Assembly (NCBI GenBank): GCA_018057925.1
Contig: JAGPCT010000006.1
Coordinates: forward strand, 1-64,000
DNA from: Saprospiraceae bacterium
Lineage (GTDB): Bacteria > Bacteroidota > Bacteroidia > Chitinophagales > Saprospiraceae
Length of the DNA stretch: 64,000 nt
Direction: 5' to 3'
The first letter of the stretch is position 1, and every line of letters begins with the position of its first letter. The notes under the pieces were generated by a model. That model was not told where the DNA came from. It saw nothing but the letters and a program-made list of their open reading frames with translations, and did not search any database. Of the stretch, positions 55,745-64,000 are shown piece after piece. The position numbers and the translations under genes are program-made.

Positions 55745-56616
55745 GTCTTGACGATAAAATATGGTCGAACTGTCGGATTAAATGGTTTGTAAAATTCAGC
55801 AACAGATTTTATTTCTGAGCCTGCAAAGTCAATGATGAATGGCTTACCGGCATATTTCTGGATGGTATTATCAATTAATCGAGTCGGTCCGGAATAGTGT
55901 TTATATAGGGTATTGTTGAAAGACAATGCCTTGATAACTCGACTTTTCGTTACGATATTTATATATCCGGTATAAATAACCGAATCAGAAGCCTTTAAAG
56001 CCAATAGTTTTATGAGACCCATATCATAGCATGTCTGTACAAAGGCTCGGATATATTGTTGTGTCATTTTCTCATTAGCTCCATACAACTTATATGTGTG
56101 CTCCATATAAAGATCCAATATTTCTTCCAATATCAGGTCGTCAGACTGTAGCCACTGATCATCATACTCCTTGTTTAACCTCCTTCTTAAGGCTTTGTGA
56201 TAACCTTGTTGAATTTCCTGATAGCTTCGATTGACATCTAGAATAATATTGGTTTTTGCCAAGCTGTAAGGGGCAACAAATGAGGAATTGTTTTCTTGGA
56301 AGGCAAATATACCCCGTATGCTATTTTTTTTGATGATGCGAAAAACTTCTTCAACTTCAATCGCATCAGGAATTCTGCCAAATATACCAAGCTGTTGAAG
56401 TAAATAAGGCTGATAAAACTGCCTAAATCCCAGTAACTTCCTGTTATATGGCAAAGGCATGACCCACTGATAATCCTCTGATACTATCCCCATCCACTGT
56501 TTATCCGTACACACATCTAATATTTGCGAAAATCCATACGGTAGCCCCGATGGGCATTGTGCAATAACACTATCCCACAACTTTACGTCTATCTCATCCC
56601 TCTTTAATAAGTGCAT
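55741..56616 (-). CDS. FemAB/GNAT-like acyltransferase
   Basis: 291-residue protein with GNAT-type architecture found in Bacteroidota as unassigned acyltransferase: residues 18-60 with GLPYGFSQILDV and WVMPLPYNRKLLGFRQFYQP, the middle part LRRRLNKEYDDQW, and the C-terminal VIYTGYINIVTKSRVIKALSF / IDFAGSEIKSVAEFYKPF. The pattern GSEIKSVAEFYKPFNP with a terminal Tyr is shared with FemAB-type proteins. It is only weakly identified. Its own promoter lies at 56695-56722. Confidence 0.7.
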   Translation of the reverse strand: MHLLKRDEIDVKLWDSVIAQCPSGLPYGFSQILDVCTDKQWMGIVSEDYQWVMPLPYNRKLLGFRQFYQPYLLQQLGIFGRIPDAIEVEEVFRIIKKNSIRGIFAFQENNSSFVAPYSLAKTNIILDVNRSYQEIQQGYHKALRRRLNKEYDDQWLQSDDLILEEILDLYMEHTYKLYGANEKMTQQYIRAFVQTCYDMGLIKLLALKASDSVIYTGYINIVTKSRVIKALSFNNTLYKHYSGPTRLIDNTIQKYAGKPFIIDFAGSEIKSVAEFYKPFNPTVRPYFIVKT

Positions 56617-56694
56617 GTATTGTATCTCATATCAATTGCCTGCATATCAATGCGAGTAAGAATCACTACCCTCTTTTTGTAAAATCAGGTATCG

Positions 56695-56722
56695 CAAAGG
56701 TAAAAAAACAAGAATAGCTCAA
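56695..56722 (-). promoter_or_regulatory. Promoter of the FemAB-like gene
   Basis: Minus strand TTG (56720-56722), 17 bp, TACCTTTG (56695-56702), about 80 bp before the ATG. It lies at the 3' end of the next minus-strand gene's flank. Confidence 0.65.
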
Positions 56723-56730
56723 CGACAATA

Positions 56731-57366
56731 TTATTTTTTTACAATCCAAAAGAGCCCATCTCGGATGGTGAGCAAAATCTTTTCTACTTCAGGACTCTGA
56801 CTAACTTTGTGATTAAACTGATGGATAGCTCGACTACGGTCATCCATATCTTCTTCAAGCACTTTTCCCTTCCACAGCACGTTATCTGCCAGTATTACAC
56901 CTCCGGAAGGCATTAAAGGCAAGCAAATATCAAAGAGAACGGAATATTCTTTCTTCGCCCCATCGATAAACACAAGCTCAGGACGAATCCCTAATTCGGG
57001 AATAACTTGCTTCGCATCCCCAAAATAAGTTGTAATAGATTCTGACCATGGACTTTTCTTTATAAACATATCGTGGGTCTTCTTCAATCGTTCATCCACA
57101 TCTATGGTATGAACCATCCCACCCGGACTTAAACCTTCTGCAAGACAGAGTGCTGAATACCCCGTATAAGTTCCTATTTCTATAATATTTTTAGGCTTCA
57201 CCATCTTACTTATCATTGACAATAAGCGTCCTTGATATGCACCGGATAACATATTAGGGCTATGATGGTGTTGATGAGTATATGTATCTAATTCTTGCAG
57301 ATAGATCGGCACTTCACCCCCGACATCAAGACAATATTGTTCCACTTTTTTAGAAAACAAATCCAT
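56731..57366 (-). CDS. Class I SAM-dependent O-methyltransferase
   Basis: 211-residue enzyme of the catechol/caffeoyl-CoA O-methyltransferase type. SAM site IIEIGTYTGYSALCLAEGL (about 58-76), MVHTIDVDERLKKTHDMF, then LVFIDGAKKEYSVLFDI with the metal/catalytic Asp, and VILADNVLWKGKV. Typical of Bacteroidota; substrate unknown. It has no clear promoter box but follows a family A repeat upstream (57399-57488). Confidence 0.93.
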   Translation of the reverse strand: MDLFSKKVEQYCLDVGGEVPIYLQELDTYTHQHHHSPNMLSGAYQGRLLSMISKMVKPKNIIEIGTYTGYSALCLAEGLSPGGMVHTIDVDERLKKTHDMFIKKSPWSESITTYFGDAKQVIPELGIRPELVFIDGAKKEYSVLFDICLPLMPSGGVILADNVLWKGKVLEEDMDDRSRAIHQFNHKVSQSPEVEKILLTIRDGLFWIVKK

Positions 57367-57398
57367 CCTTGTTTCTTTTTATAACATCTTCCTTAAAC

Positions 57399-57488
57399 TC
57401 GAATTCAGCAGTAAAGGTTTTGAAAAACCGTATATTGCTGATTACGAGTCGTAAATCGATTCCGCATTTTTCTAAAGCGGAATGTGGT
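57399..57488 (+). repeat. Dispersed repeat family A, compact copy
   Basis: Begins CGAATTCAGCAGTAAAGGTTT, then GAAAAACCGTATATTGCTGATTACG, a CGATTCCGCAT part and TCTAAAGCGGAAT. It matches the outer portions of the 36270-36420 copy but lacks that copy's extra middle. The flanking 57489-57577 is non-coding. Confidence 0.85.
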
Positions 57489-57577
57489 TTAAATAACGTA
57501 CTCCTTTTCAGTGTCTGGCAACTGTTTCGACGAATTATCCATTTTCGGAGTTTTATATTCAAAGCCAAATTAACGTT

Positions 57578-59695
57578 TTATAACTTGACTATTTTCTCAA
57601 CATATTGTCTTCCATTATACTGAATAATAATGGGATATACTCCCGCCGGAAGATGCTCCAATGACAAGATAATCGTTTTATATCCGCTTTCTTCTTGAAC
57701 TAAATATTTAATCCGTTCTGCTTTGCCGAAGCTATTCAAAAGTGAGATATCCAGAGGAGCATTAAACTTAAAGTTGGTTCTTATGCTGATTATGTCTTGT
57801 GCCGGATTGGGGTAAATCTTCACCGGCATTTGTTCATTTTCGAATACAGCAGAATTGCAGTCTATTACTTTAATGAAGATACTATCATAGCCATAGCATC
57901 CAGGCCATGGATTAAATGTATATTTCATCTTGTGAACACCCACACCGGCGACCACCGGATAAAAAGTATTTCCGGAAATTCCGTCACCTGTCCAATATCC
58001 TTCCTCCGGAATAGCTTCCAACGGATATGGCGGGCCTTGAAGACAAAGAGTTGGAGGCGCTGACAATATCACTGCTCCGGGAGGATTATTAACACGGATT
58101 GTGCCTACATCAAAACCATTGCATCCTTCTGCATCCTCATACGAATATGTAATAAAAAAAGTGCCTATATTACTTATGGATGGATAAAATACAGAATCCA
58201 CCATTCCAGTACCAAAAAATGAACCACCTTCGGGTGTACCGTGGAATACCAATGGCGCTCCATTTAGACAATACTCTTCCGGAATATCCAAGATATTTAC
58301 ATCAATTGCGGTGCTTTTTCTAACCCTATAGGCAGTATCTGTAACGGCACTGCATGTCTCAGAAACAAATTGAACCGTGTAATTTCCAGGTTCAGTGGCA
58401 TGTAGTGTATCAATAGCAATTCCATCTATCGGATCACCATCTTTATACCATGTATAGATACCATTTGGAAAATATTGGGTAGAAAGAACAACCTCTTCAA
58501 TCTTACAGCCTACTTCTGGCCCGTCACTTACAATATTTAAGGCTGGCGCACATAATACAAATGTATCAAGACGATAGATCCTTCCATTATCTCTGGCGAC
58601 ATATATATTTTTCTCTTGGTCATAACCAAATGCAACAAACTTTCCAAAGCCAGGATTGGCAAGCTCTATGGTCGAAAAAGATAAATCAGCATTCCTCTTT
58701 GTTCCCCAAAATTGTCCGGAACAATAATCCGCAGAATAATAATATCCATATAGTGAACTATTGGGATCTTTAATATCAATTACGCCTCCTGTAATACTGC
58801 AGTGACCTGCATCATGGTCAAAGACGACGACCGGAAACTCATAGCTAAGCGCATCCTCACACCCGGCTAAATTATAAGACTCAAATCCCTCATAACATCG
58901 CCATCCATAGTTTTTGCCTCCATTGCCAGCAGCTTCAAAGTCTATTTCCTCCCATTTATTTTGACCTACATCAGCTATCCACATATTCCCATTGCGCTCG
59001 TCAAATTTAAATCTCCATGGATTGCGCAATCCCAATGACCAAATCTCCGGGCTATAATCCGGATTCCCTACAAAAGGATTATCTGTTGGAACCTTATATC
59101 CCGGATTCTGACTAACGTCTAAGCGCAACATCTTCCCCAATAGGCTCTTTTTATTCTGACTATTATTTTGAGGATCTCCGCCACTGCCGCCATCTCCCAT
59201 ACCAATATATAGGTAGCCATCAGGTCCAAATTCGATATTGCCACCGTTGTGATTGGCATACGGTTGCTTTATCGTCAATAATTTCTCCTCTGTCGCTTCA
59301 ATTGCTTTATTTGAATCCTGAGAAATCCGAAATCTTGAAATGATGGTCCTTGCATCGGAATCACCGGTATAATTTACGTAAAAAACACCACTATGCTTAT
59401 AGTCCGGCGGGAAAGCCAATCCGAGCAATCCCCTTTCACCACCGCTCGTAACTCGATCTGTAATTTCCAAAAATGCTGAATCTCTGATAGTGCCATCCGG
59501 ATACCCAATTTTTATGACGCCGGCCTTTTCCACAATAAAAATCCGATTGTCGTTACAACTCTGCAATGATACAGGTGAAGATAGCCCTGAAAACACCTGT
59601 TCTAAAACAATTCGCGGAAAAGGTTCTTGGGCATTGGCTACTTGGATACACATTGTACATATTAATATCCAAAGTATTTTAGAATTAAATACCAT
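57578..59695 (-). CDS. PQQ-type sugar dehydrogenase-like protein with T9SS domain
   Basis: 705-residue secreted protein. Signal peptide to QVANAQ (22). Residues 25-380 are the glucose/sorbosone dehydrogenase beta-propeller: GLLGLAFPPDYKHSGVFYVN, GGNIEFGPDGYLYIGMGDGG, EIWSLGLRNPWRF, WIADVGQNKWEEID and FGYDQEKNIYVARDNGRIYR. Ig/PKD-like repeats follow (CSAVTDTAY, YCLNGAPLVF ... GCNGFDVGTI), and a T9SS type A end (VKIYPNPAQDIISIRT ... GVYPIIIQYNGRQYVEKIVKL). Whether it binds PQQ is unproven. It is divergent from the DAHP synthase gene. Confidence 0.93.
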   Translation of the reverse strand: MVFNSKILWILICTMCIQVANAQEPFPRIVLEQVFSGLSSPVSLQSCNDNRIFIVEKAGVIKIGYPDGTIRDSAFLEITDRVTSGGERGLLGLAFPPDYKHSGVFYVNYTGDSDARTIISRFRISQDSNKAIEATEEKLLTIKQPYANHNGGNIEFGPDGYLYIGMGDGGSGGDPQNNSQNKKSLLGKMLRLDVSQNPGYKVPTDNPFVGNPDYSPEIWSLGLRNPWRFKFDERNGNMWIADVGQNKWEEIDFEAAGNGGKNYGWRCYEGFESYNLAGCEDALSYEFPVVVFDHDAGHCSITGGVIDIKDPNSSLYGYYYSADYCSGQFWGTKRNADLSFSTIELANPGFGKFVAFGYDQEKNIYVARDNGRIYRLDTFVLCAPALNIVSDGPEVGCKIEEVVLSTQYFPNGIYTWYKDGDPIDGIAIDTLHATEPGNYTVQFVSETCSAVTDTAYRVRKSTAIDVNILDIPEEYCLNGAPLVFHGTPEGGSFFGTGMVDSVFYPSISNIGTFFITYSYEDAEGCNGFDVGTIRVNNPPGAVILSAPPTLCLQGPPYPLEAIPEEGYWTGDGISGNTFYPVVAGVGVHKMKYTFNPWPGCYGYDSIFIKVIDCNSAVFENEQMPVKIYPNPAQDIISIRTNFKFNAPLDISLLNSFGKAERIKYLVQEESGYKTIILSLEHLPAGVYPIIIQYNGRQYVEKIVKL

Positions 59696-59822
59696 GTTTT
59701 GAGATTTTTGCGAATAAAATTAATTAAATTCTCAAAAACTAAGGAAATAAATGTAACTATTGGATAAATTTCTTGTTTATTTGAGGCTAACTTACATTTC
59801 ATCCGAACTTAATAGAGTATAA

Positions 59823-60911
59823 ATGCATAATCAGGAAGATATCTCCAGCCAACTGTCAATTAAGCTGAATTCCAAAAGACCCTTCATTATTGCAGGACCA
59901 TGCAGTGCCGAAACCGAAGAACAATGTGTGAATACAGCTTTGCAGTTGAATCAATTGGGCAAAGTCGATGTATTACGTGCAGGTATCTGGAAGCCAAGGA
60001 CAAGACCCGGATCATTTGAAGGTGTAGGCTCCATAGGTCTCTCTTGGTTAAAAAGGGCTAAGGCATTGACCGGTCTGCCCATCGCAGTGGAAGTAGCCAA
60101 TAAATATCAGGTACAGGAAGCACTCAAACATGATGTAGATATAATATGGATCGGTGCTCGCAGCACAACAAACCCATTTAGTGTCCAGGAAATAGCCGAT
60201 GAAGTAAAAGGTGTTGATATCCCGGTATTTATTAAAAATCCTATCAACGCCGACCTCGAACTATGGATAGGCGCTGTCGAACGAATCCAAAAAGCAGGCA
60301 TAAAAACCATCGGTCTCATCCACCGTGGCTTTTCTACGTATGGTAATAGCGAATACCGCAATGCTCCCCTTTGGCATCTCGCTATAGAAATGAAAGGTCA
60401 CTACCCTAACTTACTTTTCCTCAATGACCCTTCCCATATATGCGGAAAAAAAAGGCTTTTACAAGATGTCGCTCAGACAGCCATCAACTTAGCCTATGAC
60501 GGTATCATGATAGAAAGCCACATTGACCCCGAGCATGCATGGAGCGATGCTGCTCAACAGATTACACCCAGTGATTTGAATATGCTCCTTGATTCAATAC
60601 AATGGTCATCAACCAATGGAAATTCAATTGAAGACCCTTCCCTTATTCATTTGAGGCATAGGATTGACCAGATGGATGATGAACTCATCCTCCTTTTGAG
60701 CAAAAGAATGGAAATTTCGGATGAAATAGGAAATTTTAAAAAAGAACATCATCTCACTATCCTCCAAATGAAAAGGTGGAATGATATCATGAATCGATTA
60801 AGTCAACATGGCACCAAACTTAATCTTAGTCCTGAATTCATCGAACGCTACTTCAACGCCATCCACATGGAAAGTATTAGAAGGCAAAATGATGTTATTC
60901 GTAAGAAATAG
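59823..60911 (+). CDS. Bifunctional DAHP synthase / chorismate mutase
   Basis: 362-residue fusion at the start and branch point of aromatic amino acid synthesis. The DAHP synthase part (about 1-255) is of the KDO8PS-like type: IIAGPCSAE, VLRAGIWKPRTRPGSFEGVG, IWIGARSTTNPFSVQEIA, FIKNPINADLELWIGA, LIHRGFSTYGN and NDPSHICGKK. The C-terminal AroQ chorismate mutase part (about 275-355) has LRHRIDQMDDELILLLSKRM and EISDEIGNFKK. This fusion is standard in Bacteroidota. No other aro or trp gene is adjacent. Confidence 0.96.
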   Translation: MHNQEDISSQLSIKLNSKRPFIIAGPCSAETEEQCVNTALQLNQLGKVDVLRAGIWKPRTRPGSFEGVGSIGLSWLKRAKALTGLPIAVEVANKYQVQEALKHDVDIIWIGARSTTNPFSVQEIADEVKGVDIPVFIKNPINADLELWIGAVERIQKAGIKTIGLIHRGFSTYGNSEYRNAPLWHLAIEMKGHYPNLLFLNDPSHICGKKRLLQDVAQTAINLAYDGIMIESHIDPEHAWSDAAQQITPSDLNMLLDSIQWSSTNGNSIEDPSLIHLRHRIDQMDDELILLLSKRMEISDEIGNFKKEHHLTILQMKRWNDIMNRLSQHGTKLNLSPEFIERYFNAIHMESIRRQNDVIRKK

Positions 60912-60992
60912 AAAATCACCCTCCAATTTATTGTTGAACTAACCTTAATTTTAATTACATTCTCTATATTTTAAAAAAAAACTTAATTCTAC

Positions 60993-61023
60993 TTGACATT
61001 TTAAAATCCGATTCTTATCTTTG
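60993..61023 (+). promoter_or_regulatory. Promoter of the M14 carboxypeptidase gene
   Basis: TTG (60993-60995), 20 bp, TATCTTTG (61016-61023). Transcription should start near 61030, so the TTG that opens the frame at 61021 lies within the promoter and the ATG at 61042 is the true start. Confidence 0.85.
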
Positions 61024-61041
61024 ATTATTAATTCAATACAA

Positions 61042-63387
61042 ATGTCATATAATTTTAATAAGTTACTTCTCCTAATCCTTTTTTGCTCATTGACTTCCCA
61101 TATTTTTGGACAGTTTGATAATAGCCATTACAAACTTACCCGTGTTGATTTGAAAAACACTTCAATCGAAGCTATTGCACGCTTAGGACTTGAGGCAGAT
61201 CATGGATTTTACGCTCCGGGGAGATTTTGGATGAATTACCTCAATGAAGAAGAAACAAATTTATTAAAAGAGCATCATATTGATTATACCCACGTAGAAA
61301 CAGACTTTCTCAAGACATTAGAAAGAAACAATTACAGTTGTGAAAAGACGATTGACCAAATCACAGATCCGAAGCGCTTCCGTCTTGGAACCATGGCAGG
61401 CTACTATACCTATGAAGACATGAATGCTATCCTCGATACGATGCGCATGTTATATCCTCATTTAATTAGTCAAAGATTCGATATTGACACTTTCAAAACA
61501 TTTGAAGGTCGCCCCATCCAATGGCTTAGAATCTCTAATAACCCGGATCAGACACAGGCAAAGCCACGAGTACTCTATACGGCGTTACACCATGCACGTG
61601 AACCGATGAGCCTATCCCAGCTAATCTATTATATCTGGTATTTACTGGAGCATTACGACAGCGACTCTGAAATAAAAAACCTCATTGACAATACAGAGTT
61701 ATACTTTATTCCATGTATCAATCCCGACGGATATGTGTACAATGCCACCAATAAGCCCGAAGGTGGTGGGATGTGGCGGAAAAATAGAAAACTTGACCAA
61801 TCAGGCTTTTATGGAGTTGACCTTAATAGAAACTACGGATGGAAATGGGGATTTGATGACACCGGGTCAAGTCCAGACCCCTTAAGTCAAGTCTATCGGG
61901 GCAGAACACCCTTCTCTGAACCGGAAACACAGGCCGTTGCAGCTTTAACAGATCAATTCAAGTTTAGCCTAGCCCTCAACAACCATACATTTGGCAACTA
62001 TGTCATTTACCCTTGGAATTACACATCAGAACCTTGCCCGGATGACGCCGTATTCAAAAGTATTGCAAGCACTTATGCCGGCCAAAACAGCTTTGCTATA
62101 GGCAATACAATCCAAACGGTAGGCTATCTGTCAAATGGAGGATCCGACGACTGGATATATGCGCATGATCCGGAGCACAAAACATTTTCACTTACCCCGG
62201 AGATAGGACTTACGTCAGAAGGATTTTGGCCGGCAGCCGCCAATATTAGGCATCTTTGCAAAACTACTCTAAAGGGGAATATCGTCTTTGCCGAAATGGC
62301 GCACCGTTATTTCGAAGTAGAATTTCTCGATCCGCTGTATTTATTGAAAGGAAAATCTAATCCATTCCAAATTTCAGTCAATAGAATCGGCGTAGAACAA
62401 GGTCCGGTAACAGTTAAGTTTAAGGTAGTTAGTGACAATGCAATCATTAACCATTCTTCATTTGATCTAAATCTAAACATCCCGGAATCTGCCTTAAAAG
62501 AATTGATCATCACTCCCAATATTTTGACTGTCAATAATGATCTGGTGTTGCTTGAGATTACAAAAATAATGAACAATTTGACTTTGATTGATACGATTCA
62601 ATTCACTATTAAGTCAGATATTAGGCTTACCACCAATACATGTGACGATTTGTCGGACTTTATCCTGGATGGTATTGACTGGGGTATTGATTTTTCAGAA
62701 TATCATAGTGCGCCTAGCTCTATTGGTGACTCTCCCAATCAGAAATACCATGAAAACCAAAATTCTGGAGTTGTACTCGAGGAACCCTTTCAGATACCCG
62801 TTGAAGAGAAAACATTATTAACTTATTGGTTGAAATGGGACATTGAAGGCAACTTCGATTATGCCCAAGTGTATGCTATCACGGACGATGGGGAATTTCC
62901 TCTTTGCGGCAAATTTACCCGTCCCGGCACCGTTTTTCAAAAAGAAGGTCAACCGATATACGATGGCAACAGTATTGTGTGGCTAAAGGAAGAGGTGGAC
63001 ATGACTCAATTTGCAGGTCAGGAAATATTCATTGGCATTAGATTGGTTTCGGATGACTTAGAAAATAGGAATGGTATTAATATTGATGATATTGAACTTA
63101 TTACTTATCAGGACCACAATAATTCGAGTAAAACTACTTCACCACAATTTGCCAAAATCTATCCTAACCCTACAGAAGGCGAACTTCATATCGCCATCGA
63201 TGCTGAAAAAACAACGGTTGGTGATTTGATAATTAAAGATTGCCTGGGTAGAAAAGTCAAAGAATTGACCGAATGCGATCTTTCAAATCTTATATTAGAC
63301 GTTGGCGCTTACCATTCCGGTCTATATTTTATTGAAATCACATTACCCAACCAATTGAAAATGGTCAAAAAGTGGATCAAATTATAA
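61042..63387 (+). CDS. M14 zinc carboxypeptidase with T9SS domain
   Basis: 781-residue exported metallopeptidase. Signal peptide LLLLILFCSLTSHIFGQ. The M14 catalytic domain (about 105-410) has the zinc HxxE in LHHAREPMS (about 181), the NRNYGW region DLNRNYGWKWGFDD, third zinc ligand in NNHTFGNYVIYPW and the catalytic Glu in FSLTPEIG (about 384). Beta-rich domains follow (adhesion/CUB-like, 560-690), then the T9SS type A end (AKIYPNPTEGELHIAI ... GLYFIEITLPNQLKMVKKWIK). Secreted peptide scavenging is likely. YidD follows after 43 bp. Confidence 0.94.
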   Translation: MSYNFNKLLLLILFCSLTSHIFGQFDNSHYKLTRVDLKNTSIEAIARLGLEADHGFYAPGRFWMNYLNEEETNLLKEHHIDYTHVETDFLKTLERNNYSCEKTIDQITDPKRFRLGTMAGYYTYEDMNAILDTMRMLYPHLISQRFDIDTFKTFEGRPIQWLRISNNPDQTQAKPRVLYTALHHAREPMSLSQLIYYIWYLLEHYDSDSEIKNLIDNTELYFIPCINPDGYVYNATNKPEGGGMWRKNRKLDQSGFYGVDLNRNYGWKWGFDDTGSSPDPLSQVYRGRTPFSEPETQAVAALTDQFKFSLALNNHTFGNYVIYPWNYTSEPCPDDAVFKSIASTYAGQNSFAIGNTIQTVGYLSNGGSDDWIYAHDPEHKTFSLTPEIGLTSEGFWPAAANIRHLCKTTLKGNIVFAEMAHRYFEVEFLDPLYLLKGKSNPFQISVNRIGVEQGPVTVKFKVVSDNAIINHSSFDLNLNIPESALKELIITPNILTVNNDLVLLEITKIMNNLTLIDTIQFTIKSDIRLTTNTCDDLSDFILDGIDWGIDFSEYHSAPSSIGDSPNQKYHENQNSGVVLEEPFQIPVEEKTLLTYWLKWDIEGNFDYAQVYAITDDGEFPLCGKFTRPGTVFQKEGQPIYDGNSIVWLKEEVDMTQFAGQEIFIGIRLVSDDLENRNGINIDDIELITYQDHNNSSKTTSPQFAKIYPNPTEGELHIAIDAEKTTVGDLIIKDCLGRKVKELTECDLSNLILDVGAYHSGLYFIEITLPNQLKMVKKWIKL

Positions 63388-63430
63388 AATTCATCTAAAC
63401 CATTACTTTAAAATCGATGTTTGAACTAAT

Positions 63431-63688
63431 ATGGCTGGATTTAAACATATTTTAGGCAAGATATTTATATTACCTATCCGGTTTTATCAATTGGCAATAA
63501 GTCCATTATTGGGAGCGAATAAGTGCCGGTATCAACCTACATGTTCACATTATGCTATTGAAGCGATTGAAAAATGGGGTATTTTGCAAGGAACATGGAT
63601 GGCTATAAAACGAATATTAAGTTGTCACCCATGGGGAGGGCATGGATATGACCCAGTCCCTTTGCCGCCGGATAAAAATTCGAAATAA
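63431..63688 (+). CDS. yidD: Membrane protein insertion efficiency factor YidD
   Basis: 85-residue protein with the family signature [19 protein letters not shown] and the end [13 protein letters not shown]. An N-terminal amphipathic helix ([15 protein letters not shown]) binds the inner membrane. Helps YidC insert proteins in other bacteria. Usually near rnpA/yidC; here it is detached. Confidence 0.95.
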   Translation: MAGFKHILGKIFILPIRFYQLAISPLLGANKCRYQPTCSHYAIEAIEKWGILQGTWMAIKRILSCHPWGGHGYDPVPLPPDKNSK

Positions 63689-63691
63689 TGG

Positions 63692-64000
63692 TTATTTTTC
63701 GAATTGCAGGCTATTAATTTTACGACCTACTTGATTACCCAGTTGTAAACCAGCATCCACATCTTGTTGAGAGCAAACGCCTATTTGAATTCTGGAATAG
63801 CCACATTCGTCTGCAACATCCTCAAAGCGATAAAAAGTCCTTGGTTCACCTTTAAATTCTGTTCGACCTTCATGGCATCTATCAGTAAACTTGTATTGAT
63901 CCCCAAAAATGGCAGTCAATACAGTAGCCGCTGCCGCTCCAAAAGTCGCATGTTCTGAGGGGTAGGCAGGAGTTGCCGGAGAGTGATATGTATCTTCAAG
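63692..64000 (-). CDS. PAP2 / vanadium haloperoxidase-like protein (C-terminal part, cut by window end)
   Basis: The minus-strand frame stays open to the window edge; only the last about 102 residues are visible. The phosphatase/haloperoxidase motif 2 reads AYPSEHATFGAAAATVL (normally PSGH), followed by FEDVADECGYSRIQIGVCSQQD and LGNQVGRKI. In motif 3 (SRxxxxxHxxxD) the histidine that binds vanadate or phosphate is a cysteine here (SRIQIGVCSQQD). Position and flanking motifs leave little doubt on family, but activity is uncertain. Confidence 0.8.
   Translation of the reverse strand, partial: LEDTYHSPATPAYPSEHATFGAAAATVLTAIFGDQYKFTDRCHEGRTEFKGEPRTFYRFEDVADECGYSRIQIGVCSQQDVDAGLQLGNQVGRKINSLQFEK

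Overview
The window is a stretch of a low-GC (roughly 37-39 % by eye) Bacteroidota chromosome. Evidence for this is a PorP/SprF-type type IX secretion (T9SS) protein, seven proteins with C-terminal T9SS type A sorting domains, a SusC/SusD pair, lipoproteins starting with Cys-Lys/Gly after the lipobox, and many promoters with the Bacteroidota -7 box TAnnTTTG. Dockerin-like T9SS proteins and a PorP head gene fit the Saprospirales/Chitinophagales side of the phylum, but that placement is inference. No rRNA, tRNA, CRISPR array, transposase or phage gene was seen.

Layout. 0.1-2.3 kb: PorP/SprF protein, bactofilin, and two small ATP-synthase-associated membrane proteins without the ATP synthase. 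2.5-10 kb: smc, then ACP, ketosynthase and chain-length-factor-like genes overlapping into xseA-xseB. 10-12 kb: two-component system. 12-15 kb (minus): LolA-like, GH3-like, secreted unknown, CutA. 15.4-20 kb (minus): dockerin/T9SS protein, then fabF-rnc-unknown. 20.5-26 kb (minus): SusC-SusD-LamG lipoprotein. 27.4-30.1 kb (minus): repeat-headed T9SS protein plus beta-barrel. 30.3-33.5 kb (minus): rpsL-rpsG-fusA. 33.7-37.6 kb (minus): Rieske protein, a 78-bp minisatellite, glycyl-tRNA synthetase and FkbM methyltransferase. 37.9-44.8 kb (minus): three large T9SS cargo proteins, the first transcribed again headed by a short tandem repeat. 45-48.4 kb (plus): YicC, gmk, thioesterase, DUF4403. 49-64 kb: Gfo/Idh/MocA oxidoreductase, TPR protein, ABC permease, DsbD, FemAB/GNAT-like protein, O-methyltransferase, sugar dehydrogenase-like T9SS protein, DAHP synthase/chorismate mutase, M14 carboxypeptidase, YidD and the end of a PAP2/haloperoxidase gene.

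Most striking observation: two unlinked T9SS cargo operons (promoters at 30056-30087 and 44758-44789) share one architecture. A promoter TTTG-N20-TATATTTG is followed about 25-30 nt later by an ATG, then by a perfect short tandem repeat (a heptamer x about 17, an octamer x 6) lying inside the signal-peptide coding region. In both, the ATG is out of frame with the cargo by an amount that exactly one extra repeat unit would repair. This is the signature of slipped-strand ON/OFF switching of secreted surface proteins, and I infer a phase-variation module for T9SS cargo. Neither the variation nor its generality can be proved from one sequence.

Other unexplained structure includes a dispersed intergenic repeat family in four places (20.25, 36.3, 49.0, 57.4 kb), a second stem-loop repeat family, a 78-79 bp minisatellite abutting the Rieske stop codon, and a minimal ACP-KS-CLF set whose product is unknown.
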